64,000 nt of DNA from Macrobrachium rosenbergii (lineage: Eukaryota; Arthropoda; Malacostraca; Decapoda; Palaemonidae): positions 34,653,913 through 34,717,912 of the forward strand of contig NC_089753.1 in the NCBI RefSeq assembly GCF_040412425.1. The letters are read 5' to 3'. A model generated the notes under the pieces. The model had not been told where the DNA came from. It did no database searches and saw only the letters and a program-made list of their open reading frames with translations. This document shows positions 1 through 29,190 of this stretch, piece by piece (positions within the stretch are counted from its first letter, which is position 1; each line of letters starts with the position of its first letter). A program made the position numbers and the translations under genes.

Positions 1-176
1 GCAACGATGTTGGATATGCCACCACCGGGCCGTGGTTAAAAATTCATGGGCCGCGGCTCATGTAGCATTATACCGAGACCACCGGAAGATAGATCTATTT
101 TCGGTGGCCTTGATTATATGCTGTACAGAAAATTTGATTGCGCCGAAGAAGCTTGGACGCATTTGGTACTTGTTTG
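1..176 (+). repeat. Right part of a dispersed foldback repeat (FB-1), cut by the window edge
   Basis: This stretch matches 40618-40797 nearly base for base: CACCACCGGGCCGTGG, then an inner hairpin around CCACCGGAAG and TTTTCGGTGG, then GCTGTACAGAAAA and GCGCCGAAGAA. The left half lies outside the window. It is non-coding; the short open frame inside it is accidental. Confidence 0.8.
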
Positions 177-1136
177 TAAGTATAGTGCAATATTTTCTGA
201 TACTCTCCTAGTTTCTGCAGTTTGGCCTCACCTTCCCTAGTCAGTATTGTCTCATCTGTAAACATCAACCATTTCGTATCTTATCCCACAGCGTTGTTGC
301 TGTTTCTGATTCCACTGTTCGATTTCTCGCATCGTTTTATCTTTAGAGAAAATTAAAAGCTATGAAGATCTAACCTATCTTTGTCTCATAACTGCTTATA
401 CACCAAACGAGTCATTCCCCCGTCTGCATATTCTAATACACTTGACTTCCATAATAAATATTCTCCGTAGGGGATGGTCCCGTCAGTGCATCTGACATGG
501 TGCACTGTAGGCATTAGCTGCACCCACTTTTTGCCTTTTACTCTGCTTCCATTCATGCTTCTTTTCTTCCACCTTGTTGTCCAACCACTCTAACTGCCTC
601 TTTTTCACTGTCTTAGGCTCTGAATGGCCGGAAGTGACCCAGTGCTTGGCAAATTTTCGTAAGTCAATCAGTCATAATGAACATTTTTAACCAACGCATA
701 CACGCGCGCGCGAACACACACAAAGGCATTATATATAATGTATATATACTGTAAATATATACTGTATATTTATATATATTGATATATATACATAATTGTT
801 AAATGTCACCGACCACGTTCTATGTTTGATTAAAGCATGGTACTGCCAATCATGATAAACAGTTAAATCATAATAAAGTTACATAACCTTGCACTAAAAT
901 GAAACTAACACAATCTACGTTGAGTTTATCAGTGAAGGAAGGTTGGCCTTCCTGCTTCCTTGTAATGAGCTAGGATCAATGCTGCCTAGTACAGGGAAAT
1001 ATATGGACAAACAGGGAATTAATGTTGGCGAATCTAGGGGACCTCTGGCAACTCACCCTGACCCCAGCCACTGAGCCATCCCACTGACTTCAGTCTTACC
1101 TACGACTCTTCAGTGGAAGGAGCACGATCAGCAGCC
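177..1136 (+). other. NAMPT 5' flank
   Basis: This holds a divergent R1 repeat (about 467-680), short (CA)n and TATA-rich runs at 700-800, and then apparently unique sequence. A TATA-like AAATATATGG is at about 998. TCAGT initiator-like motifs occur at about 1089 and 1109, shortly before the ATG at 1137. None of these can be confirmed as the promoter, and a 5' UTR exon further left is possible. Confidence 0.35.
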
Positions 1137-19837
<18,701 letters not shown>

Positions 19838-20373
19838 AAGAAGAAGAAGATTCTTCTGAACAGAAAGTGTTTCCACGTTGGAACAACTCCTCTTTGAGTT
19901 GAGGGTGCTTCTGAGTTGAAAAGTTAAGAGTAAGGGATTTTTCTTAGCGGAGATGTGCTTGAGTAGAATGAGCACTTAGATACAGTAAAAGTTGCTATTA
20001 AGTAGATGATGTTAGTAGAGGAGTATTTTAAGTAGGTGTTCCTGAGGTACAGAGTGCTTCTGAGTAGAAGCGAATCGTCTGACATTAACCAGAAACTGAT
20101 TCTTAATGACGTTACCCAATATTCACTTTAGACTTGCATGGTATCAGTCAGATAGCCCCGTTTTTGGGGCTGTCCTTGCCAGATGTCAGATCATGATCCA
20201 GTTATCCAACAGGATGGCATCACCCAGATGGTTTTTTCAATATGCCTTTTTTTTTTAGGTCGTGCCATTCAAACCGTGTCCTCACTCTTGGCTTGATAAA
20301 GCAGGTGGCCTCTTCCTGGGGTTGTCCTAAAGCGCATGTCCCTCTGTCATCCATTTCTTATAAAGGAGAGAGA

Positions 20374-20379
20374 AATAAA
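20374..20379 (+). terminator. Candidate poly(A) signal of NAMPT
   Basis: An AATAAA hexamer lies about 540 bp after the NAMPT stop codon. It is the first canonical hexamer seen downstream, and the stretch between is free of recognisable repeats, as expected for a 3' UTR. An R1 repeat begins about 170 bp further on. No transcript evidence is available. Confidence 0.5.
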
Positions 20380-20547
20380 GCTGCCAGCTTTATCTTTGTG
20401 TTATTTTAGGTCGTAAGTCACATTCCATTCAAGTTATTGAATCATTGGGGAGTAAACTAGATGGTTATATCTGGCTCATCTAGTTTAAATATTCATTGGT
20501 CAGGAATCTCAGAGCGTGTGACCAACGAGCTATGAATATTAATGTCC

Positions 20548-20860
20548 TCCGTAGGGGCTAGTGCCGTTAGTGCAACTCACTCGGTGCACTGTAGGTATCA
20601 ATTAAGGTTCTTTGCAGCGTCTCTTCGGCCCCTAACTGCGACCCCTTTCATTCCTTCTACTGTGCCTCCGTTCATATTCTCTTTCTCCCATCTTGCTTTC
20701 CACTTTCCTAACAAATGTTTCATAGTGCAACTGCAAGGTTTTCCTCCTGTTACACCTTTCAGACCTTCTTACTGTCAGTTTCCCTTTCAGTGCTGAATGA
20801 CCTCATAGGTCCCAGTGCTTGGCCTTTGGCGTAAATCTTATATATTCCAATTCCAATATT
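20548..20860 (+). repeat. R1 repeat copy
   Basis: A near full-length copy downstream of NAMPT: CCGTAGGGGCTAGTGCCGTT, CGGTGCACTGTAGGTATCA, TTAAGGTTCTTTGCAGCGTC, TTCAGTGCTGAATGACCTCA and GGTCCCAGTGCTTGGCC, with an ATATTCCAATTCCAAT tail. Confidence 0.85.
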
Positions 20861-21275
20861 AATATCCTTTCACCGATGACCTTTTTTTCATAACTCAGTA
20901 GAGAAAATCCGTTAAGTTTTGGTGACTCGAATTTTATATATTTTTCACAGAATTCTTAATCTATTTTTATTGTATTCAGGTTCATGGCGTTATTCGTTTG
21001 AGAAAAAATCGTATTTGGTAGAAGGAATTTCTTTATAAATGAAGAGCTTTGCATTTCTCAAAAAGTATATAGTAAAGAAAAGGTTCTTTAGCGAAAAGAA
21101 AATTGTAAGAAAAGTATATTTTAGAAGACGAAGTGATTCCTTCAGTTTTAAAAATTGTAAAAAAAAATAAGTATTTTTCCTCACAACTGCCCGCCCCCAA
21201 CCTTTTTTTAGGCCATTGTCACTCAATCCAGACCCCTGTAAAATTGATGGCTTAATGCATTATGACCCTCAACAA

Positions 21276-21495
<220 letters not shown>

Positions 21496-21529
21496 TTCAT
21501 GTGGAGTGGCATACCCGTCATATACAACA

Positions 21530-21640
21530 CGTATGCTGATGGACAAACTAAGATTCACCCCTCTTGTTCATATTTATTTCCCGACGTTTCGTAATTTTCC
21601 CATGATTACATTTTCAAGGGCTGTAAAAAAGATAACAACA
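21530..21640 (-). mobile_element. Possible 3' tail of a Penelope-like element
   Basis: On the minus strand this reads CCTTGAAAATG...CGAAACGTCGGGAAATAAA. The + strand Penelope-like copy at 32-33.7 kb ends with the same arrangement (CCTTGAAAATG...CGAAACGTT...AATAAAG at 33620-33665). It could instead be the 3' end of the adjacent LINE. Confidence 0.45.
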
Positions 21641-21849
21641 ACACGCAATTAGCATAAAACAAATGTAAATTTTTTGCCATTTAAAATTACACCATTTCTT
21701 AAAAATCACGATACATTTCAATTTACAAAGTAAGACATCTTATTGGACCAACCTTCCACCACTTTGTTCACTTTGTTTGGTTTTATGTACAGCCCTCCGT
21801 AGGGATAATTCAATCTCTGGCGGGCCCATGTACGTTTTCAAAATAAGGT

Positions 21850-23970
21850 GCTTCTTATATGTTGCAATTGTCTTTCAGAGTTTTCTCGTTTGTATCGTAG
21901 CTCCTGCAGAATAGGAGAGTCTTTCGTTCCTTTTTAAATTTACATTCTTCTCGTATGCTCTTCATTTCAGGCGGTATTTTGTTGTATAGTCTTGGTGCGC
22001 AGTGTTCAAATGCTCTGTTGCCTGCCTTACAATTTGTTCTAGGTTCAAATAACCTGTATGCTTCACTTGCATGTCTAATTACAATATTCATTTCGGGTCT
22101 AGAGAAGCTTAAGCGGTTTCTCGGATATGTTGGTTCATCATATTTTAGTGCTTTAAAACTGTAAGTAATATTTGATATTTTAGCTTTTACTGGGAGCCAG
22201 TGTAGCTGAATTAGTGCTTGGGTTATTCTGTCACAGGAACGTAGTCCTTTTTATTAACCTGGCGGCTCCATTTTGTACTCCTTGCAATTTTCATAGTAGG
22301 TAGTTAGGGAGACCTTAGTATATAACGTTGCAGTAGTCAAGCCTTGAAAGTATTTAGTTGAAAACTGCTGTTTTCAGAGTATCTTCGTTTAGGTATTTTC
22401 TAATGAATGCAATGTTTCTAATATGATAGTTACAGGTTTTTGTAATATGCAATATACGGTTCTTCATCGACAATTTGTTGTCAGTAAATACTCCTAAGTT
22501 CCTCATTGCTGCTACAATATTTATTGTTGACGAACCAATAGTTATTCTTTTGAATTGTTATATTTTCGTAGTGCACTGTCAGATCCAAATAGCATACACT
22601 TAGTTTTGTCTTCATTAAGTTTCAGTTTCTTCGCTGACGTCCATTTTTTTTATATCTCATTACCGCATCAATTTTACTAATGGTGTCTTCTACCGCTTCA
22701 ACAGGAAAATAGAACTGCGTATCATCAGCATACAGTTTATACTTAACCTTGTGCATATTTAGAATCCTAGATCATTCAATTGTGTAAATGCTAAATAGCA
22801 GTGGACCCAGAACGCTGCCCTGGGGCACTCCTTTTGTTAGGCTTTTCTTTTCTGATTTCACATTCGATATAACCACTGTAACCTTCCTATTTTCTAAGTA
22901 GCTTTAGTACCATTTGTGTACGTCATCTTCGATGCCTACTGATCTCAGGTCTTCAAGCAGTAGATTGTGGTTAACTGTGTCAAATGCTGCTCTTAGGTCA
23001 AGCTTAACCAGGATGCCACACTTTCCATTTGCTATAATTTCTACCATATCATTTATAATTGCACACAATGTAGTCTCTGCTGAGTGGTTTTTCTGTAAGC
23101 TGACTGATCATCAGTTATAACGTTGAGTTGTTTCAAGTGTTTCCATATTTGTTTGTGAACTTCCGTTTCCATAAGTTTTGATAAGTGCGATAGGTTCGGT
23201 ATTGGTCTATAGAAGCTTAGATTTTCTTTATCGCCTTTTCCTTTATAGGCCGGCTTTATACAAGCAAGCTTTTCACTGTTTGGGAAAGATGCCTGTGCTA
23301 GACTCATGTTGACAATATCAAAAAATAGCTCCAGCAACTGATCAAAGTTTTTGCCTCTTTTTATGTCACTTTTGGGAAACGGGTCATTTTCACAATAGGT
23401 GTTTTTTACTTTTCTCATCATATTGTCAAAGTCATTCATGTTCAGTTCTTTGAACTTACTGAATTTGCTATTTCTCCTTGCGATCACCGGGTGATCAGGA
23501 GGGATCTTATCCAAACTATGACAGATTCTTTCAATTTTTTCTTCAAAGTAGTTCGCGAAGTTATTGGCCATGTTTTTGTAGTCACTAGTTATATCAGGTA
23601 GACCTGTTTCTTTCTTGACTCCCAATATTCCGGCTAAATGGTCATGGATTTTTGGGGGACTTTTCTCTACACTAAACATTTCATTGTAACATATTTTCTT
23701 GGTTTTCATAATCAAGTCGTTGTAATGATTTGTAGCTGTTTTGTCCAGTGACCAATTTTCACTACTTCTTGATTCTTTCGATCTTTTCCATAGACCTTCC
23801 ATTTTCTTTTCTTTTTCGTAGCTTCACGTAATTCACTGTTAAACCATTTGGCACTTTCTTTAACTATTATTTGCCTTGTTACTTCTGGACATTCATCGTT
23901 GTAACTTGATGCCAATATACTTTTGCTATAGAATGTAAAACAGTTTACACATACTTGGTCACCTGTCAAG
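21850..23970 (-). pseudogene. CR1/L2-like LINE: reverse transcriptase region (broken)
   Basis: On the minus strand the frame runs from the endonuclease-RT linker (WFNSELREATKKKRKW, about 23860) through an open stretch of 249 residues (23802-23053). It then passes, with frameshifts and stops, through QSAYRKNHSAETTLC (about 23090), LVKLDLRAAFDTVNH (about 22990), [13 protein letters not shown] (about 22815), the catalytic YADDTQFYF (about 22715), and the C-terminal NRAFEHCAPRLYNKIPPEMK (about 22020). The motifs and their order are those of the CR1/L2 group of non-LTR retrotransposons. The YADD box is intact, but the frame is broken in several places, so this copy is dead. Confidence 0.85.
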
Positions 23971-24780
23971 GTATTCCTCGAATTATACCTGCACTCCTGG
24001 CTTGTTTCTCTTTATTTTCTTTATGCTCTCAACAATAAATTCATCACCTTTCAAGTTAGTTTTGTTTCTGTAAGTGATGGTTTTTTTTTTCAGTGTATAA
24101 CCTTTCCTAGATATTTATACTAAATATAACTAGTTTATGTATTGGAGATATCACGCATTCAGGCTCAACTTGTATGTCACTCACAACCTTGTTGTTTTTG
24201 TTTTGTATGGTTCAATAATGGTGTCGGTTTTTTCACATTTACGAGGTCGTGGCTTTCAAGTAACTCTATAAACTCTGACATATTTGTCATCATTATCATC
24301 CAGATATAGGTGGAAGTCACCACAAATTAGTATATTTTTTGTTATCAGCTAGCAAGTCGAGGAAGTCACTGAATTCCTCTAGTAATGATCCCTTACTTGT
24401 GCTTGGTGGTTTATAAACTTATGATTTGTGTGTGTTTGTTTATGTGTAATTTTGGTGTTGATGTATTCAAATGTACTGAACACATTTTGGTTCAGTATAG
24501 ATACTTTGTACACTTTTTTGACAAAGATTCCCACTCCACCACCTCTTTTTTTTCTCGGTACATGTTAAAAGTTGTGAGCCCCTGGCGTCATTTTCTTTAC
24601 TTAGAATAATCACTTAAATTATTGCTTAGCCAAGTCTCCGTTAGCATGCTTATATCTAGATTGTGATCATTTATAAGATTTCTGATAGTGTTAGTTTTAT
24701 TTCCTACGGACTGTGTTTATTAATTGCATAGAAGATTATTAGTCGAAGCCATGGCCCGTATTATTTTTCAACTTTGACAC
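23970..24780 (-). pseudogene. Same LINE: apurinic-type endonuclease region (broken)
   Basis: On the minus strand, the opening part (about 24740-24600) reads SVGNKTNTIRNLINDHNLDI then SMLTETWLS, the usual start of a LINE endonuclease with its TETWL motif. It continues through KKRGGGVGIFVKK (about 24540). The frame is broken by several shifts and stops. It lies between the CCHC ORF and the RT region, as expected for ORF2 order. Confidence 0.75.
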
Positions 24781-24783
24781 ATA

Positions 24784-25389
24784 TTATACTGTGCACTTAT
24801 TGCCATCATATGTTTTGTGTTTAGTATCACTATGGCCTTTCTCTACACAATTTTTACACTTGAAGATGCTACTAGCACATTCAATGGATTTATGATTTTC
24901 ACCACATCTAGGGCAAGCTTGGTCATTTCTACAATTTGCTGCGCTATGACCAAATTCATGACATTTATAGCATAGATGGGGCATGTAACAGTCGTGTACT
25001 TTGCAACGGCTATACAGGGTAAACAATTTGTCACCTCTATCATAGATAGCCTTTCGTATTTGTGGTGTGCATTTGATGATATAGTGTTTAGATTTGTCAT
25101 CTTTGGCTATCATTTCCTTTACAATTTTTAGGTCGTCATTTTCAGAAATAAGGCTACCTATCCATGGATTTTTCTTTACAATGTTATCGACAATGTCATC
25201 TTCATCCTCCGGGACATGGACTACTTTTATTTTTGGTTTAAGTGTACCCTTCTCATTTACTGATATATTGTTGATATTCTGAATCTCCATTTTTGCCTTT
25301 TCTAAGTTTTTCCTGTCTGGAAATCTTACAAGTAAGTGTCCATCTCTTGTTGTTTTAACCTGTTCAACTGGCGCCGTTATTTTATTCAT
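24784..25389 (-). CDS. LINE ORF1 part: Gag-like protein with CCHC knuckles
   Basis: A 201-residue open frame on the minus strand. The first ~130 residues look like an RNA-binding Gag-like/RRM-type region (LLVRFPDRKNLEKAKMEIQN). Then come zinc knuckles: CYKCHEFGHSAANC, CPRCGENHKSIEC and CKNCVEKGHSDTKHKTY. This is the nucleic-acid-binding part of the ORF1 of the same LINE. The start is arbitrary, because upstream ORF1 sequence continues in another frame after a break near 25390. Confidence 0.75.
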   Translation of the reverse strand: MNKITAPVEQVKTTRDGHLLVRFPDRKNLEKAKMEIQNINNISVNEKGTLKPKIKVVHVPEDEDDIVDNIVKKNPWIGSLISENDDLKIVKEMIAKDDKSKHYIIKCTPQIRKAIYDRGDKLFTLYSRCKVHDCYMPHLCYKCHEFGHSAANCRNDQACPRCGENHKSIECASSIFKCKNCVEKGHSDTKHKTYDGNKCTV

Positions 25390-25402
25390 AATTTGTCACT
25401 TT

Positions 25403-26004
25403 TCATTTATTGCTGTGCTCTCTTCGTTTGTAGATTTGATCAGAAGCATCTTTTTTTTTTGTCTTTAGTGATTCAGCATAACTTTTGTCCATGTTTGTCA
25501 CGGTCTTTACATCTTTATCAACACTGTCAATTTTGTTTTGGATTTCATTTATGTTGATCTTTACGTCGCTAGTTTTCTGGGCCGAATCCTTAATCCACTT
25601 TGTTAATATCTGTGTGTTTTCTTTTATTTCTTCAAGTTCATCTTCAATGAGTTTTTTGTGTGTTCTTTGTTCAGGCCTCTTGCAGTTATTACAGATATAC
25701 AATATGTTATCACTACGAAGTATGGGTATGTATCAGGCCTCGTACCGTGTGTCACACATTTCACAGTAAGTTCCTTCCTCATCAACCTCCCTAGAGCAAT
25801 GTCCGCAGGTTGCTGACTCCCTCTCTCGATTTGGGTTGACTCATCCTTCTCCAGAATTTTCTTTAGAGTTCCATCTTGACTTGCTGCTTCGATAATTATG
25901 AGACAATGTTCGTATGATAGTTTGACCTTCCCTCTACTTGATTTAATTTCTACGGTATTTATTTTCTCCTTTTCATTCCTCTTCTTCCTATTCACCTTGA
26001 ACAC
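25403..26004 (-). pseudogene. LINE ORF1 N-terminal part: PHD-like finger and coiled coil
   Basis: Reading the minus strand across one stop, a zinc finger appears at about 25830-25670: CGHC, then CEMCDTRYEA, then YICNNC, the spacing of a PHD-type finger. It is followed by a lysine/glutamate-rich coiled coil (LIEDELEEIKENTQILTKWI and onward, to about 25420) and then the Gag-like ORF. The N-terminal 60 residues (VNRKKRNEKEKINTVEIKSS) are basic. PHD fingers in ORF1 are known from CR1-like elements. This copy has at least one stop and one frameshift. Confidence 0.65.
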
Positions 26005-26129
26005 CGCTCAAGTCAGGCACTTTTACGCAGAGCGCTTCGCAGACACGATCGCTCCTGGTCTGAGGATGAAAGAAACGAAGAGAATAATATACCTCAAGTC
26101 AAGAAAAGGGGAGTGGCTGATGACTGCGT

Positions 26130-26450
26130 GTTTAAAGGGGGAACCGGTTCTTTGATCAGTGAGGACTCTTAAAATGGCAAATTCTTGCCCGATGATTTTA
26201 AAATCTTTATTCTCACTATAAATTTAACAGGTTTTAGAGCGCGTTCTTGTATTAGAATGTTCCGGGTTCGTGAAAGTCTGCTGCCTGTCCGGGAACCGAC
26301 CCCCTCAGTGACAATCGATGCTTACCTTGAGGAGCCTCCATGTGGATCCCACGGAAGTTCCCGAGTTACACCTGGGGCAAGTGTATGTATACACCACGCA
26401 AGAGGACATGAAAGGACTAGGCTTACCAACTACCTGATCTAGAAATCCAG
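26130..26450 (-). pseudogene. Penelope-like element, GIY-YIG endonuclease fragment
   Basis: The minus strand reads VVYTYTCPRCNSGTSVGSTW then RLLKV, followed after shifts by NPEHSN and DFKIIGQEFAILRVL. This matches the layout of the GIY-YIG endonuclease of Penelope-like elements (CxxCxxxYVGST, RL..R, NPEHS, DFKIL). It is interrupted by frameshifts. If the tail at 21.6 kb is its 3' end, the CR1-like LINE was inserted into this element. Confidence 0.6.
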
Positions 26451-26491
26451 GAGATAGACAATTGAATTTATGCACATACTGCACACATACA

Positions 26492-26612
<121 letters not shown>

Positions 26613-26949
26613 ATTACACTTTTTCTTTGGCCCTATCTAAAATTTTTTTAAAAATGGAAATAACATTTTACTTAAAGCATGATATTTTCTAAAATTCCGG
26701 GAGGTTTTGAAACCATTGCAGGAGACGGGGGAATACACAGGAATACGGGAGAATCCCGTCGATTCCGGGAGGGTTGGCGAGCCCAATTGAGGGCCCAGAC
26801 GATCCTTGTACTGAAACAGAGGGATTTTTCGGAATCAGATCAACTTTTACTGCAGGAAAATGTTCTCGTATTAACTGAATAAATTTTCTTCTGAAAGAAC
26901 TATCACAGACGTAGGGGAAGCTGGCATAAAATTCCAGTTTTGGTACAGT

Positions 26950-27188
26950 AGGGTATTTTATTGGCGGGGAGAAGAAATTGTTTTGTAATTTGCGGCAAAT
27001 CTTACTGACAAAATTAGCAGGAAAACAGTTTTAAAATGATTTGCCAAGAATTTGTATTCCTTGTGAAACTTGTCCCAGTTCTTAGCAAATTATTTAAAAA
27101 AAAACAACTGTTTTCCTGCTAATTTTGTCAGGAAGATCTGCAGAAAATTTCTAAACAACTCTTCTCCCCCCCCCCCCAGTAAAATAAA
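26950..27188. mobile_element. Foldback element FB-5
   Basis: Arms of about 110 bp face each other: TATTTTATTGGCGGGGAGAA...CTGACAAAATTAGCAGGAAA on the left, and TTTCCTGCTAATTTTGTCAG...CCCCCAGTAAAATA on the right. The centre is about 20 bp. Non-coding, it lies between (TA)n arrays. Confidence 0.8.
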
Positions 27189-27232
27189 TATGAGCAAGAG
27201 AAGTGAATCTTAATTGTCCATCAGCATACGCG

Positions 27233-27430
<198 letters not shown>

Positions 27431-27697
27431 TAGAAGTTAGTTTAGTTAGATAGATAGACGTTTGTATGTATAGAAAAGAGAGTGATAGACAGACAGAAAT
27501 TTCATTTTATGCAAGCATGCCACGAGCAGTAAATGAAAATTTCCATCAGCACCACTTTGTACGAGAAGAATTTTGTCATTTTTATATATCACTTTCGCTG
27601 TATCGTTTCTGAGCCCGTGCATTACCACGTCCTCAACAAATTATTTGCTTTTTATTCACCACAGTGAATATGTCAGTTCCAAAATCAAATCCCTCAA

Positions 27698-27727
27698 AAT
27701 TCTCTATTATTATTATTATTGTTATTA

Positions 27728-27797
<70 letters not shown>

Positions 27798-27903
27798 AAA
27801 CAGACAATCATTCATATTGAGCAAGACAAAAAGTTTGTTCAGTTTTACATTAAAAAGTTTTTACTGCATGGAATGCCCATATTCGAAGAAGATGGAATAT
27901 TAA

Positions 27904-27972
<69 letters not shown>

Positions 27973-28080
27973 AAATAGACACTCATTCATATTGAACAAG
28001 AAAAAAAGTTTGTTCAGTTTTACATTAAAAAGTTTTTACTGCATGGAATGCCCATATTCGAAGAAGATGGAACATTAATA

Positions 28081-28139
<59 letters not shown>

Positions 28140-28245
28140 AAATAGACACTCATTCATATTGAACAAGAAAAAAAGTTTGTTCAGTTTTACATTAAAAAGT
28201 TTTTACTGCATGGAATGCCCATATTCGAAGAAGATGGAAATTAGA
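27698..28245. repeat. Composite tandem repeat: 110-bp unit plus (ATT)n
   Basis: Three copies of a ~105-110 bp unit (GACAATCATTCATATTGAGC ... CATGGAATGCCCATATTCGA) at 27795, 27970 and 28138 alternate with (ATT)n blocks at 27700-27794, 27901-27969 and 28079-28137. The whole block, microsatellite included, has been duplicated. Confidence 0.9.
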
Positions 28246-28659
28246 AAAGTTAACAAATAAGCAACCCTACAGTTTGATGGGAAATTAAAAGAAGGCGGGT
28301 GGTCCTGGACACCGTGACATTTTGACAGCTCACCAACTTTAAAAAAAAAGATAAAAAATAAAAAAAAAAGGTCATCTGCAAACGAAGCCACGTGCAGAGC
28401 GCAACTATCGATTGGCATGGCTTTTGAAAGACCCTGGAGTGGAACTGCCTGCTCAGGCAAGCAGTATCTCCGCTCCTCGAGGGAGGTGAACTTGGCTTCT
28501 TCTGGAACTTGGTGCCATCTGATTTCCATAACACGGTCGATCTACAAGCGACAGGTCTCAAAGGTACGTTGGCAAAAGGCACCAGGCCTTCTGAATGTCA
28601 TATACTGAAGTTATTTAGATTTATCAGTGTATAATAAAACTTGCTAAAGCATAGGTCTC

Positions 28660-29190
28660 TCCCTTTAGAGATGGTAGTTGTTCAGAGTAGATGGTATAAC
28701 AAGTTGGTGGGTGTAAATGGTGAGAGGAAGAGGAGGAGTGTGTGGTATGTCTGATCATTATCTGACTGAAGCAAAAGTGACAGGTGGAAGTGTAAGAGGG
28801 AGAAGAAGAGGTGACAATAAAGACGAACTAAAGGCGTATATGAAGGCAGCAGGAAGCATTTGTGGATTTAGGAAGGCTGGAACAAGGTATACAGACAGTG
28901 GGTGGTAGCATGAGAAAAAGGCGAGAAAGAGAAAGAAGACGTTATAAAAGAAGTGGAGAAGATGAGTTAGGACACCATGAAGAAAAGGTTGTGCTGTGCG
29001 AAGGTGAATGCAGAGAAAGAGTAATGAGCAAATGGGTCTCAAAGTATTAGATGTGAATAGAGAGGATACTGTCCGGAAAAATGAGGTCGATGGAGTGAGT
29101 ACTTTGAAGAATTGTTGAACTGAGAGCCAACTGGAAGGGGTCAGGGTAAGTTTGAAAACGCTTGCGGAAGATAAGGCCTTATATAGATGG
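28660..29190 (+). pseudogene. Plus-strand LINE (LINE-B): endonuclease-RT linker fragment
   Basis: The frame GMSDHYLTEAKVTGG followed by VRGRRRG (about 28747-28810), then KAAGSICGFRKAG (about 28848) and later KNEVDGVSTLKNC (about 29075), matches the layout between endonuclease and reverse transcriptase in a LINE family common in arthropods (GLSDHYLV.AK... then a charged linker). The frame is broken many times. It continues into the 74-bp array. Confidence 0.6.
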
